Assembly (NCBI GenBank): GCA_902780525.1
Contig: CACZFL010000013.1
Location: 1 to 64,000 of the forward strand
Direction of reading: 5' to 3'
Source of the DNA: an uncultured bacterium
GTDB taxonomy: Bacteria > Cyanobacteriota > Vampirovibrionia > Gastranaerophilales > Gastranaerophilaceae
Length of the DNA: 64,000 nucleotides
Shown here: positions 42,122 through 51,734 of the stretch, piece after piece
Layout of the letters: each line of letters starts with the position of its first letter
How positions within the stretch are numbered: position 1 is the stretch's first letter
Notes under the pieces: generated by a model
Told to the model about the DNA's origin: nothing
The model's input: only the letters and a program-made list of their open reading frames with translations
Databases searched by the model: none
Position numbers and translations under genes: made by a program

Positions 42122-44880
42122 TAATCATCTCCTTCATCTTCTGTATCATTATTCCAGTCTATATCACCTTCAAACATTCTTTCCAAAGCAATTTTATTAA
42201 GAGTATATTTTACATATTTTGTTTTTTCATCAGATAAATACGGAATACCAATGCCAAAACCTATTACCGTTTTCCCTTCATATTTTTTTAGTTCTGGGTT
42301 GTTCAAGATCTCGTTAGCCGGGTTTTTTAATTCAACAACATATATTGTTAACAGAGGATTACGTTTTACATTCCGAAAATATGCTTTCTGCGGAGGATTT
42401 TTAATACCCTCTGTTTTTAATAACTGCTGTTTAATATTTTCAATTGTTATATTACTTAAACCAAATTGCCCGTCTGCAGCGTTACCAATTCTTCTTCTTG
42501 CACCAAGCATTCTTAAAATTTTACCATCATTAACTAATGAAAATTTTCTGCGTGGATAATGATATTTTATTCCGTAACCAAAATCTGCCGGAAGTGTGGA
42601 TTCACCGGGAACAAAAGCAATATCCCAAGTTTTTAATTCTGCACCATTATAATTACTTATGAAATCCGTTACAGAGTTTACATTAAATTGCTCATTTTTA
42701 GGCGATATTTCAAGTTTGGCAAGAAAATTTATAATCATGTCTGACGGAATATTTTTAAAGCCATACCATACAGAATTTCTTCGGGGTTCATCATATCGTT
42801 GCATATTTGCCTCGGACAATTCCGTAACAAGTGTACGAACAGCTTCTATATTAATTTTATTCTTTTCATCATCAGAATATATATCGGGAGTTTCTATACA
42901 TTCACCACTTAAACTTATAAGACATTCCCTTGTCTCTGCACTACGCATTTTATTTCGTGCCGTTACAAGAAGTGATGTAATATCAGATCTTACGCGAAGT
43001 CCAAATTCCATAGGGGTGAGACCAGTGTCTTCATATCTTTTAATATCTTTTCTTAATTCATCTGTAGCATCACTTATATATCGATACCATTCTATGCTTT
43101 CTTCAGACATAAAAATACGGCACAGATGGTCATACCCTTTCCTATATCCAAACCAGCGTCCCATCTGCATAAGAGTGTCATACATTTTAGAATTTCTGTA
43201 AAAATAACTTATTACAAGTCCTTCTAGTGTAAGTCCCCTTGAAAGGCTCATCCCTCCAACTGCAATTATTCTTAAACCTTCTTTATAATCTTCATAAGAA
43301 ACATTCTGGCCGGCATCTTTATTAAATGTCTGAACTTTTATACCTGCACATGCACTGTATAATTTATTCTGAAGTTCAACCCAGTTATATCTGGTATCGC
43401 TATACATCAAATCATAAGTTTCTTTTATTTTGGCTATATATTCATTTTGTACCGCCACTGAAACGTCTAAATTAGCATAATTACGTATTGCGGACTGCAT
43501 ATTTTTAAGATATTCATTTACAAGTCCGGCTACTTGATCTTGCACTTTTGTAAACCTGCTGACATTAATTAGCATTGAACGGTGATTATTAGTGATTCCT
43601 TCTATATCTTCAATGGTGTTTGCAAGTAAAAATGCAGAAATTGCTGTTTTCAGATCTTCTGGTAACTCTTTCACTACTATGTCTGATTTGTGTTTAAGCG
43701 GAAGGATAGAAGCAATACTAAGAGGATTTTTTGCATCATCATCTATAGGAACAAGCATGTATCCAGCGTTTCCTCCCTCTCTGAAAATATTTCTGGCACC
43801 GGTATAATTTGTCGGAGCATTAAGGCTGTATATATAATCTTTTGGAAATAAATCCTCTGTTTTCATTGCATCATAAGTTTCCGGATCTATAAATATATTT
43901 GCAAAAGGTGTTGCTGTGAATCCTACATAGCTGGATCTTGAAAAAGCAGAAACAAGTTCTCTTATCTGACCATTTATAGCAGTAGGTGTGTCTTCCGGGT
44001 TCGCTTTTGTATTTACCGAAGCATTATCGGCTTCATCATCAATTACCAGCAGTGAGTGTTCAATTTTCTGATTGCCATTACTGTTAAATGTCTTAAGCCA
44101 TTTGTTAAGCCTTTTAAGAACCGTAACGTTTTTCTTTATTACAAAAATTACAGGTACATTAATTCCCCTCAAATCAAAGCCAAGATTGTTTGCATTCTGG
44201 GATTTAAAATCAGTCAGCGTTGAGGTAAGAACCATTGGTCTTACAGAAGAATCATATTTACCAGCTCCAATAATAAGTCTGTCTTCATTTTGTTTTATCA
44301 TAGCATCGCTTGCTGAACCAACAAATCCTTCGTCAATCCTTTGTTGTGTTTGTTTTCTCAGCTTTTCAAGAGTTCCGGTTAAAAGGACAATTACTTTATA
44401 ACCGGCATCAGCAGCCTTGCATATAAGACCTGTATAATTTGCAGTTTTGCCAGACTGAACATCTCCTATAATAAGCCCTCTGCGAAGATATGAAATATTA
44501 CGGGCCGGGTTTCCAAGAAGGTCGGTAAGAGTATCCAAAATGTCATCCATTTTATTCACAACATTAGCTGAAAACTTTTTATCTGAAAGCAGATATTTCC
44601 GGTACCTCTCCCAATAATTCATATCAAGTTCTGATTTTTTGTTCAAAAACCATTTCTCATGTTTTTTTTCTTCTATAAGCACTCCTTTGTCAAGATGAAC
44701 GGAAAACTCTGATTTTATTATTGCCAGAACTTCAGAAATTTCTTCTTCTGACAATGCTGAAAACATTGGCAGACCTTTTATTTCATTTGCTGTTTTATCA
44801 ATGATATATTCTTGTAGGTCATCTTGTCCAGCAACAGCCATTACTATCATATCTTTTAATGTTTTTTGCAGACTATTCAT
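42121..44880 (-). CDS. Z1-domain SF2 helicase-like ATPase (919 aa)
   Basis: LIIGDVQSGKTANYTGLI (Walker A), LVIDDEADNASVNT (Walker B), YVGFTATPFAN and QMGRWFGYRKGYDHLCRIFMS (motif VI) identify the Z1 superfamily of SF2-like motors. ATG 44,880 is chosen: it overlaps the end of the MORC gene (ATGA-type overlap) and has an AAAGGAA site, whereas the in-frame ATG at 44,940 lies inside that gene. Probably the DNA translocase of the system. Confidence 0.9.
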   Translation of the reverse strand: MNSLQKTLKDMIVMAVAGQDDLQEYIIDKTANEIKGLPMFSALSEEEISEVLAIIKSEFSVHLDKGVLIEEKKHEKWFLNKKSELDMNYWERYRKYLLSDKKFSANVVNKMDDILDTLTDLLGNPARNISYLRRGLIIGDVQSGKTANYTGLICKAADAGYKVIVLLTGTLEKLRKQTQQRIDEGFVGSASDAMIKQNEDRLIIGAGKYDSSVRPMVLTSTLTDFKSQNANNLGFDLRGINVPVIFVIKKNVTVLKRLNKWLKTFNSNGNQKIEHSLLVIDDEADNASVNTKANPEDTPTAINGQIRELVSAFSRSSYVGFTATPFANIFIDPETYDAMKTEDLFPKDYIYSLNAPTNYTGARNIFREGGNAGYMLVPIDDDAKNPLSIASILPLKHKSDIVVKELPEDLKTAISAFLLANTIEDIEGITNNHRSMLINVSRFTKVQDQVAGLVNEYLKNMQSAIRNYANLDVSVAVQNEYIAKIKETYDLMYSDTRYNWVELQNKLYSACAGIKVQTFNKDAGQNVSYEDYKEGLRIIAVGGMSLSRGLTLEGLVISYFYRNSKMYDTLMQMGRWFGYRKGYDHLCRIFMSEESIEWYRYISDATDELRKDIKRYEDTGLTPMEFGLRVRSDITSLLVTARNKMRSAETRECLISLSGECIETPDIYSDDEKNKINIEAVRTLVTELSEANMQRYDEPRRNSVWYGFKNIPSDMIINFLAKLEISPKNEQFNVNSVTDFISNYNGAELKTWDIAFVPGESTLPADFGYGIKYHYPRRKFSLVNDGKILRMLGARRRIGNAADGQFGLSNITIENIKQQLLKTEGIKNPPQKAYFRNVKRNPLLTIYVVELKNPANEILNNPELKKYEGKTVIGFGIGIPYLSDEKTKYVKYTLNKIALERMFEGDIDWNNDTEDEGDD

Positions 44881-46339
44881 ACTTTTTAATTTCCTTTCTG
44901 ATTTTTTCCAGTACATCTTTGTTTTTACAATATGGTTCAACTTTCAAAAACATTTTGTAATATTTGACTATATCCAGGTTATTATTTTTCACATAATCTA
45001 TTTGTTCTTGTAAATCTTTCCACAACTTTTTATTTTCTTCTGAATCTTCTGTAATATTTTCTTCTATATTACCTTTTGCGTAATCTGCATATAGTGCTGC
45101 TGAAGGAAAAGAATCTTCAAAGCTGCTGATTACCATATGGAACATTTTTTTCTGCTTTTCATCAAGTGTTTCTTCAAGCATTTTTATTTGAGGTATATTT
45201 CTGTTTATAAGGTAATGATAACCGTCTCTGACTTTAATTTTTTCCCATATGTAATTAATGTCACTGCTTTTTTTCTCTTTTCTTCCGCGGAACGTATAAA
45301 TTGATTCACTCATAATCACAGATTCATAAACAGCATTATACATGTTATTTTTAATCATATCCGGCAAAGTTGCAGTACTCTTTTTTATATCGATAGCCCA
45401 CATATAGTCCAGAGAGTTAGGGATATCTACACGTACCCGGGCCAGTTTATTCAGCTCATCTTTTTTCTCCAGTCTGAACCATGTACCCCATATAATCAAC
45501 CTTCTATTTCTGTATATATAAAAACCTTGTTCTGTCTTTAGATTTTCACGACCGCCGGCTTTTATCATTTCTTTATCTGTAATTTTTGACAGATGAGGAA
45601 GGATGAACGGTTTTAGTATAATTTTTTGACCTTCAATACGTATAGGTGTCTCCTTTAATCTCTGAGTTGCAGGATTGCTTAATATAAATGGGTCTCGTGA
45701 TTCTATGGGCATATTATTGACTTCAATAACCAGCCCGTCCTCTATAAATCTATGAAAAACAAGTGCCAGATGATTTGTCATATCATTTAGACATTTATTA
45801 AATGTTGCAGCCAAATTACTTGTTCCGGCTTTTATTCTGTCAAACTCGCTGAGATATATATAAGTACCTGAATCAACATCTGACAACAAATTTATGCAAG
45901 GAAATCGATTTAGTTCTTCCTCTGAAAAACCTTTTAGTAACCATTGTCCTGTTTCAACCACATAGTCAAGATCCCAGGCGAAAGAACTAATTTGATTATT
46001 TTTCTTACTAACAACTATCAGCTTTCTGCATTGTGATAAAGATGCAGACTTCAGACCAAGGCCAAATCTTCCGAGATCATTGTCCTTCCGTTTTTCAAGC
46101 GGATTATTGCAACCATAACGCATAGCTTCATACAATTCGTCTTTAGACATTCCGCTACCGTTATCAAAAATTATAAGGTACGGATTATTTTGTGGTTCAG
46201 AAATAATTTTTACTTTTGTAGCGTTAGCACCTATACTATTATCTATAAGATCCGCAATAGCAGCCTGAAAAGAATATCCGAGAGAACGCATAGATTCAAT
46301 TAACGATGGTGCAAAAGGTATACATTCTTTATCAAACAT
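44873..46339 (-). CDS. MORC-like GHKL ATPase (488 aa)
   Basis: GHKL motifs: ADLIDNSIGANA (29-40, N-box), DNGSGMSKDEL (59-69, G1) and GRFGLGLKSAS (90-100, G2). This is the prokaryotic MORC/MutL-like group found in restriction systems. A C-terminal helical region follows. An ATP-gated DNA clamp is the expected role. Third gene of the operon; the spacing after the methyltransferase gene is ~110 nt. Confidence 0.9.
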   Translation of the reverse strand: MFDKECIPFAPSLIESMRSLGYSFQAAIADLIDNSIGANATKVKIISEPQNNPYLIIFDNGSGMSKDELYEAMRYGCNNPLEKRKDNDLGRFGLGLKSASLSQCRKLIVVSKKNNQISSFAWDLDYVVETGQWLLKGFSEEELNRFPCINLLSDVDSGTYIYLSEFDRIKAGTSNLAATFNKCLNDMTNHLALVFHRFIEDGLVIEVNNMPIESRDPFILSNPATQRLKETPIRIEGQKIILKPFILPHLSKITDKEMIKAGGRENLKTEQGFYIYRNRRLIIWGTWFRLEKKDELNKLARVRVDIPNSLDYMWAIDIKKSTATLPDMIKNNMYNAVYESVIMSESIYTFRGRKEKKSSDINYIWEKIKVRDGYHYLINRNIPQIKMLEETLDEKQKKMFHMVISSFEDSFPSAALYADYAKGNIEENITEDSEENKKLWKDLQEQIDYVKNNNLDIVKYYKMFLKVEPYCKNKDVLEKIRKEIKKYE

Positions 46340-46449
46340 AAAACGTCCTTTCCTATATTTTATCTTTTTGATAAATGACTTTACAATCTTTTATCTATAC
46401 ATACTGTCAGAACGACCCGGGAAAAATACATTATTTTTTATTTGGCACA

Positions 46450-47439
46450 TCAAGTTGTCTCCTTTATATTGGCGTTCATATATTTCATAAGTTTTTTTGC
46501 AACAGCATATGCAACGTTTACTGTTACAGCATTCCCGAATTGTTTATATGCCTGAGTATTCGAAACAACCTGGATCCATTCATCCGGAAAACCTTGTAGT
46601 TTTCTGCATTCATTAGGTGTGAGTTTTCTTAAAGCAACTTTCTTATCATTTTTAATTTTTGCAAAATTAGCTTTATCTGTAACGTAGTTATCCTGGCTCG
46701 CTCTGTGCATTTTATGCATTGTTGCGCATAAAGTTTTTGATATCGGAAGATCAATCGTTGGTTTTACCATATATCCTTTTGTGCCATAACCGAGAATAGT
46801 AGTTTCCACCTTTTTTGAAAGAAAATATTTTTCATCAACATCTTTATCCAGAATATCTTGGGTCTTAACTTTTAATTTCTGTTTATTAGGGAACTCAAAG
46901 TTTTCTGCATTAAAACAGTCTTTCCTGAGTCCTACGAGGAACATTCTGTTCCGTCTCTGAGGAACTCCGTAATCCTGACTGTTCAGTATTTGGTAAAAAC
47001 AATTATATCCGATTTCATCAAGTTCCCGAAGAATCCTTTTGAATGTATGACCACTATTGTGACTTACAATATTTTTAACATTCTCAAGTACAACAACTTT
47101 TGTCTTGTTTTTCTGAAGGATTTCCTTAATTACAAAAAATAAAGTTCCTCTTTCTTTATCCTTAAAACCTTTCAGTTTTCCAATTGTGCTGAATGGTTGA
47201 CAAGGAAAACCTCCGACAAGAACATCATGAGAAGGTATCTGATCCATAACCTCTCTTATGTCACCAAGTACGATATTGTCGCCTACATTAGCTTTATAAG
47301 TTTCAACTGCATATTTGTCAAAATCATTTGCCCACACCACATCAAAACCGGCAAATTCAAATCCGAGATCCAATCCTCCGATACCTGCAAAAAGACTTGC
47401 GACTTTATATTTTTTATTTTTTACTTTAATTCTTTCCAC
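46450..47439 (-). CDS. dcm: DNA (cytosine-5) methyltransferase 1 (329 aa)
   Basis: Motif I SLFAGIGGLDLGFE (15-28), motif IV GGFPCQPFS (76-84, catalytic C80), motif VI VVLENVKN, motif VIII QRRNRMFLVGLR and motif X QAYKQFGNAVTVNVA are present in order with a short target-recognition region. Its start and the preceding gene's stop share one base at 47,439. Two different m5C enzymes in one operon suggest the two strands of an asymmetric site, or two sites. Confidence 0.93.
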   Translation of the reverse strand: MERIKVKNKKYKVASLFAGIGGLDLGFEFAGFDVVWANDFDKYAVETYKANVGDNIVLGDIREVMDQIPSHDVLVGGFPCQPFSTIGKLKGFKDKERGTLFFVIKEILQKNKTKVVVLENVKNIVSHNSGHTFKRILRELDEIGYNCFYQILNSQDYGVPQRRNRMFLVGLRKDCFNAENFEFPNKQKLKVKTQDILDKDVDEKYFLSKKVETTILGYGTKGYMVKPTIDLPISKTLCATMHKMHRASQDNYVTDKANFAKIKNDKKVALRKLTPNECRKLQGFPDEWIQVVSNTQAYKQFGNAVTVNVAYAVAKKLMKYMNANIKETT

Positions 47440-48584
47440 TATTTATTCCACTTCTCTGCATTTATAATCTCACGTGCAAGATTTATCAGTACATCAACGA
47501 CTATACTGTTACCAGCCTGTTTGTATGCCTGAGCTTTTGAAACAACAATATTATAGCTGTCCGGAAAACCCATTAAACGATGAGCTTCTCTGATTGTGAG
47601 TGCGCGGACTCTTCCGTTTGTTGTAACATAATTATTTACACTCGACCGATGCAAATTACCCATTGTTGACAGAAGGGCGCGTGCAACTGGCAAATCTATC
47701 TTTGCACCGGCATGCATGAAATTTTTTGTTCCGGGAGAAAGGCAATATGCAATTAATTTTTCTGAAAGATAATATTTTTCCTCGGGTTTCCCTCTTAATT
47801 TATTAACTTTAACCAGTTTTCCGTTTACACTTTGCAGACTTCCTGGCGCAGTATTGTCTTCAAGAAAATCCTGCATTGTGTATTTAAGTTTTATTTCTTC
47901 CGGAAATTTAAATTTTTTGTAAGCTGCTTCATCCTTAAACCCTACTACAAATATCCTTCGCCTACCCTGAGGGATTCCGTAATTCCTGGAATCCAGTATT
48001 TTGAAGGTATAATGATATCCAAGTTCTGAAAATACCTGCTGCATTATATTCCAAGTTTTTCCTTTGTCATGACGAGTAAGACCGTATACATTTTCATATA
48101 TAAAAACTTTTGGTTGAATTTCTTTTATCAAACGTGCGTATTCATAAAAAAGGGTTCCGCGGGTATCATTAAATCCGCCTTTTGTACCAATAACAGAAAA
48201 ACTCTGACAGGGACTGCCTCCGACAAAAAGATCGACATTCCCATTAAAATCAGTGCCATCAAGAAGTTTTACGTCTTCAAAAAAATTATCTTTTTTTATT
48301 TTGTAATTAGCAAGATATGACTGTTTTACAAAATTAATTTTTCTTGATTTTTTTTCATATAGTCTTTCTGTATATTTCTTTTTTTCTTTTGCTCCGGATA
48401 ATTTCCGGATTTTTTTCATTTCTGCATCATAATCAATGTCAATGTGTCTTTCTCCGTTATCACAAGCAAACACTGTTTCAAACGGCACCTCGAGACGCAT
48501 AAGAGCCTGCTCTACAGCTCCTATTCCGCTGAATACTGTAGCTAACTTAATAACCTTTCTCTTTTGACTCATATTTTTATACAT
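47439..48584 (-). CDS. dcm: DNA (cytosine-5) methyltransferase 2 (381 aa)
   Basis: Motif I TVFSGIGAVEQALMRL, then an ~80-residue insertion (charged, KKKYTERLYEKK) before motif IV GGSPCQSFSVIG, motif VI FIYENVYGL, motif VIII QGRRRIFVVGFK and motif X QAYKQAGNSIVVDV. Diverged from its neighbour, so not a recent duplicate. First gene of the restriction operon, ~55-nt leader from promoter 23. Confidence 0.93.
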   Translation of the reverse strand: MYKNMSQKRKVIKLATVFSGIGAVEQALMRLEVPFETVFACDNGERHIDIDYDAEMKKIRKLSGAKEKKKYTERLYEKKSRKINFVKQSYLANYKIKKDNFFEDVKLLDGTDFNGNVDLFVGGSPCQSFSVIGTKGGFNDTRGTLFYEYARLIKEIQPKVFIYENVYGLTRHDKGKTWNIMQQVFSELGYHYTFKILDSRNYGIPQGRRRIFVVGFKDEAAYKKFKFPEEIKLKYTMQDFLEDNTAPGSLQSVNGKLVKVNKLRGKPEEKYYLSEKLIAYCLSPGTKNFMHAGAKIDLPVARALLSTMGNLHRSSVNNYVTTNGRVRALTIREAHRLMGFPDSYNIVVSKAQAYKQAGNSIVVDVLINLAREIINAEKWNK

Positions 48585-48651
48585 TACTCCCGTATTCAGA
48601 TTTTATCATGAAAATACGATTTCTGCTTTTATTGAATATTCTGTAATATTT

Positions 48652-48683
48652 ATCATATCTTATTTGTATGTCAGAAACGGACA
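48652..48683 (-). promoter_or_regulatory. Island promoter 23 (restriction operon)
   Basis: Minus-strand box TGTCCGTTTCTGACA (48,669-48,683), identical to consensus, 11 nt, TATGAT (48,652-48,657). It drives ~9.6 kb from 48,584 to 38,987. Confidence 0.9.
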
Positions 48684-48742
48684 TGATTTAAAGTTCTACC
48701 AGAAAAACAATTAAGTTGACTTATTTTATTTATGAGTGATGA

Positions 48743-48768
48743 ATACGACACGTCAAAGGAGGTCGTAT
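48743..48768 (+). promoter_or_regulatory. Hairpin enclosing the ribosome site of the next gene
   Basis: TACGAC (48,746-48,751) pairs with GTCGTA (48,762-48,767), placing AAAGGAGG in the loop immediately before ATG 48,767. It may limit translation. Confidence 0.4.
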
Positions 48769-48994
48769 GGAAAAAGTCGGATTGAATATTACTCCAAAAG
48801 AGTTTAAGCAATTAAGTAAATGGGCGGAAGAAGTTTACAACATTGCAGTTGTTGTTGATTATTTTTGTGAAACACAGCCGGATAAAGAAGAGTGCTACAA
48901 CTTGGCTCCGGTAGTAAAATTTTTGCATCGCCAAGCAGATTTATTGAATGCATTTTTTATAAATCATGAAAATTCTGTTTTAGAAGATAAGTAA
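48767..48994 (+). CDS. Small helical protein (75 aa)
   Basis: All-helical, with FKQLSKWAEEVYNIAVVVDYFCET and VVKFLHRQADLLNAFFINH. AAAGGAGG site. No family recognised. A possible promoter TTGACT (~48,716) with 17-nt spacing lies upstream, so this plus-strand group uses standard-type promoters. Confidence 0.6.
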   Translation: MEKVGLNITPKEFKQLSKWAEEVYNIAVVVDYFCETQPDKEECYNLAPVVKFLHRQADLLNAFFINHENSVLEDK

Positions 48995-49072
48995 AACCTT
49001 TTTAACTCTTTTTAATTTTAATTTTTAAAGTGAGGTACGACAAAATATATGTGCTAATTTATAAACGTGCCT

Positions 49073-49098
49073 TAAAAGCCATTTAAAATGCTTTTATA
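49073..49098 (+). terminator. Possible terminator
   Basis: AAAAGC and GCTTTT arms separated by ~11 nt in 49,073-49,098, followed by an AT-rich run. Weak stem. Confidence 0.35.
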
Positions 49099-49188
49099 AA
49101 TTTGTGTCTGAATGATACAATTTTTGATTTTGCACTTGAAGTTTTCCCTGTCACAATCGATTAATGTTCGTAGCGAAAGGAGCACAAA

Positions 49189-49401
49189 ATGATTGAGATA
49201 GGCAAAAAATACCAATTAAAAAAGATAAAAGACTGGATAGCAAATGACAACAGAGAATATAGAGTTGTTGGTTTTTGCGAAGACGATATTGTGGTCTGTG
49301 TTGCACCAGACGGCGAAAGCTATATATTAAAGAAAGATTATCTCATAGATCCCGAAAAACCGGATGAGATATATTCAGATTTTAGAATGATGAGGGGATA
49401 A
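49189..49401 (+). CDS. Small SH3-like protein (70 aa)
   Basis: Beta-rich (YRVVGFCEDDIVVCVAPDGESYIL), resembling a small barrel. Strong AAAGGAG site. Probably co-transcribed with the next two genes. Function unknown. Confidence 0.6.
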   Translation: MIEIGKKYQLKKIKDWIANDNREYRVVGFCEDDIVVCVAPDGESYILKKDYLIDPEKPDEIYSDFRMMRG

Positions 49402-49404
49402 ACA

Positions 49405-49605
49405 ATGATCGAAAAAGATTATATGTTATATGGAACAAAGATTTTAAACTTAAAAACGCAAGAAATTGGTTTGCTGATTTGTTTATGGGAAAACAAATTC
49501 GCAGATAAGACCGTAGATTTTGCAACTTGTGTTGACAAAACTGGAAAACGATACAACATTGAACTTGATAATATCAGAGGTTTTGAGGATGATTTTGAAA
49601 AATAA
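49405..49605 (+). CDS. Small beta-rich protein (66 aa)
   Basis: YGTKILNLKTQEIGLLICLWENKFADK...CVDKTGKRYNIELD: repeated strands like the gene before it, 3 nt downstream (GAGGGG site within the previous stop region). Function unknown. Confidence 0.6.
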   Translation: MIEKDYMLYGTKILNLKTQEIGLLICLWENKFADKTVDFATCVDKTGKRYNIELDNIRGFEDDFEK

Positions 49606-49822
49606 ATTAACAAGAGAAACATTGGATATTCCGTATTCAGAATTCAGAAAAAAGTTTGCAAAAGAAATTCAGGAGGCGTTTGAAAGTTACCGCAAAACGC
49701 AATTGAATAAATATTCTTGGAACTTCAAAGACGATAACTCTTTGGAGTTTAATTTTTATTTTGAACTCCATTGGAATTTCAACCATTTTGGTAATAGTAA
49801 TTGGTATATAGAAAGATTTTAG
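49589..49822 (+). CDS. Hypothetical protein (77 aa)
   Basis: ATG 49,589 overlaps the previous gene by 17 nt with GAGG upstream; a longer frame from 49,520 is unlikely. Helical N-terminus and aromatic-rich C-terminus (FNFYFELHWNFNHFGNSNWY). No family recognised. Confidence 0.5.
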   Translation: MILKNKLTRETLDIPYSEFRKKFAKEIQEAFESYRKTQLNKYSWNFKDDNSLEFNFYFELHWNFNHFGNSNWYIERF

Positions 49823-49855
49823 TTAGATATAGATGCTTATGATAAAATCTAATTA

Positions 49856-50780
49856 TGAAAAAGCAAATAAAAAATTCCTCTAAAAACGATTATGATTATA
49901 CAATGAAACTCAAGAGTATTGGGATACCCTATGTAATAGCTCAAGCAAAAACAATGAAATTTTTAAAATTATTAAAGAATTTCAGAAAAAATGCACATAT
50001 TATTTAAAGCCAAATAAGATAGTTTATAGAGCAAGAGGATTTAAAAATTCAGAATTTGATGATTTGTTTAATACAAATCATTGGCAAGATTTATATAAAA
50101 GGCTAAAAGCAGAAATCCCATTAGAAAAATTTAATTTTGCATATTCGGATATTAAAACATTTTTTAATTACTTACCATTTTTACCAAATTACAATGAAAT
50201 AAGAGATATTTACAATGAATGGTGTTCTGTACATCAAGATGTAAAATTTTGGGGATTTGATAAAACAAATAGCGGTGTAAACTATTCTAGTAAAAATAAA
50301 GAGGGACGATTAAATACAAAAAAGCAACATTGTCTATATGTTGCTAGTAATATAAAAACTGCTGTTGCCGAAATTCGTCCTATAAATGGACAAAATATTA
50401 GTGTAGCAGAAATTAAAATATTAAAGCCTCTAAAACTATATAATTTTACAAAAATATTTGATACTTTTAAAGTTGAAAATCCCTCAAAATATTTGACATT
50501 TCATTATATTGCACAAATGTGTTCATTACCGAATTATAGTGATTATGAATACTACAAACCAACTCAAAAAATTAGTAAGTTTATTGAAAACTTGGGCTAT
50601 GACGGCATCATTTATCCTTCTTCTTTATATACAAAGGGGAAAAATATACTTATATTTGAAAATAAATGTATAGAATACGATTATGATAAAGACTCTGCAA
50701 CTTTTGAAATTTTAAACAGTAATGTATATATTGTCCAAAACAAAAATTTTAAAATTGAACAATATAAAGTAATTCATTGA
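49856..50780 (+). pseudogene. RES-domain gene with apparent frameshift
   Basis: The RES core is clear: NKEGRLNTKKQHCLYVASNIKTAVAEIRP and GYDGIIYPSS...GKNILIFE. The open frame with a usable start codon begins only at TTG 50,064, but the same frame upstream reads NKIVYRARGFKNSEFDDLF, the usual RES N-terminus with its conserved Arg, and has no start. ATG 49,856 in another frame supplies a start, so a frameshift near 49,900 separates them. It is either a disabled toxin or needs slippage. RES proteins are NAD-degrading toxins; no antitoxin is evident next to it. Confidence 0.65.
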
Positions 50781-51124
50781 TTTATAATAATTTGTTGGTT
50801 TATCCATTCAATAATTATTGAAACTAGATATTCTTGTTCAGATTTGGTTAGTTCCCTGTGTTGAGGGAATTTGTGCCATTTTTCTATACAGCCGCGGCAG
50901 CAGGTAGCGGTTGCGTGTTGAGCGATAAAAACAGGATGACCGCGCATTGGGGTTTGTTTGCCATCATTCGTGGGTTCTGCCGGAGCAACTCTATTTCGAA
51001 TAAAATCGCAGGCATGAGAACGAATCGTATCAAGTCCTTTGTCCCTGATATATTCAAGCTCTTTTGCCCGAAGTTTAAATCTGCTCCTGAATTTTGATTT
51101 TGCTAATCTGTCTAATATATCCAT
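50774..51124 (-). CDS. DUF4186 family protein (116 aa)
   Basis: MRGHPVFIAQHATATCCRGCIEKWHKFP with H, CxxC and KWH, then LTKSEQEYLVSIIIEWI, matches DUF4186. Probably zinc-binding; function unknown. Last gene of the macrodomain operon; its end overlaps the RES gene end by 7 nt (convergent). Confidence 0.8.
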   Translation of the reverse strand: MDILDRLAKSKFRSRFKLRAKELEYIRDKGLDTIRSHACDFIRNRVAPAEPTNDGKQTPMRGHPVFIAQHATATCCRGCIEKWHKFPQHRELTKSEQEYLVSIIIEWINQQIIINQ

Positions 51125-51126
51125 AA

Positions 51127-51723
51127 TTAATTTAAATGTATTTTATTTAACCACCGTATCAATCTATATTCAATAAATGTAAATTTACAATTAACCGTCA
51201 AGAATGAAGGTAAAACATTATCGTTATTAGATAATTCTTTTATTTCATTATCTAATTTTGATTTATCCACATAACCTCCAAAAGTATAAAAAGGAATAAT
51301 AGTTTTGTTATTAAAATCGTTATTTATCAGAAAACTTTTAACAGGTAATGATAAATCACCTTTCCAAACAGGACTTCCTATAAAGATAACATTATAGCCT
51401 GTCATATCTATCTTTTCCGTTTTAGGAAGATAATTTTTCTGTATTTGTTCTGTTACAAGATTGGTTAAATCTACTGCGTTTATATTTTCATATTCTTCTG
51501 CATTAATCTTTTTGACATCACAGTTTAAATGCTGTTTTACCATATTTGCAATTTTTTCAGTATGATTGCTGTGAGAATAATACACAATCAGTGTTTTTTT
51601 GTCGGATAAATTATTGGTATAACTAACATTCTTATTAAAAAACCAATTTGTGGCAAATACATAAAGAATTAATACTAATATTATAAAAATTGCTTTCAAT
51701 AAAAATGATATTTTTTTATTCAT
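51127..51723 (-). CDS. Membrane-anchored flavodoxin-like protein (198 aa)
   Basis: An N-terminal transmembrane helix (ISFLLKAIFIILVLILYVFA) is followed by a flavodoxin fold: TLIVYYSHSNHTEKIANMV (FMN phosphate loop), IFIGSPVWKGDLSLPVKSFL and IIPFYTFGGYV. ATG 51,723; a longer frame to 51,759 enters the preceding gene. The flavin domain would face the periplasm, like other tethered flavodoxin_4 proteins. Confidence 0.8.
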   Translation of the reverse strand: MNKKISFLLKAIFIILVLILYVFATNWFFNKNVSYTNNLSDKKTLIVYYSHSNHTEKIANMVKQHLNCDVKKINAEEYENINAVDLTNLVTEQIQKNYLPKTEKIDMTGYNVIFIGSPVWKGDLSLPVKSFLINNDFNNKTIIPFYTFGGYVDKSKLDNEIKELSNNDNVLPSFLTVNCKFTFIEYRLIRWLNKIHLN

Positions 51724-51734
51724 AATTTTTACCC

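Noticed and set aside
48774..48781. AAGTCGGA inside 48,767-48,994 as a transposase site
   Set aside because: It lies within coding sequence (Lys-Val-Gly) with no flanking similarity; taken as chance.
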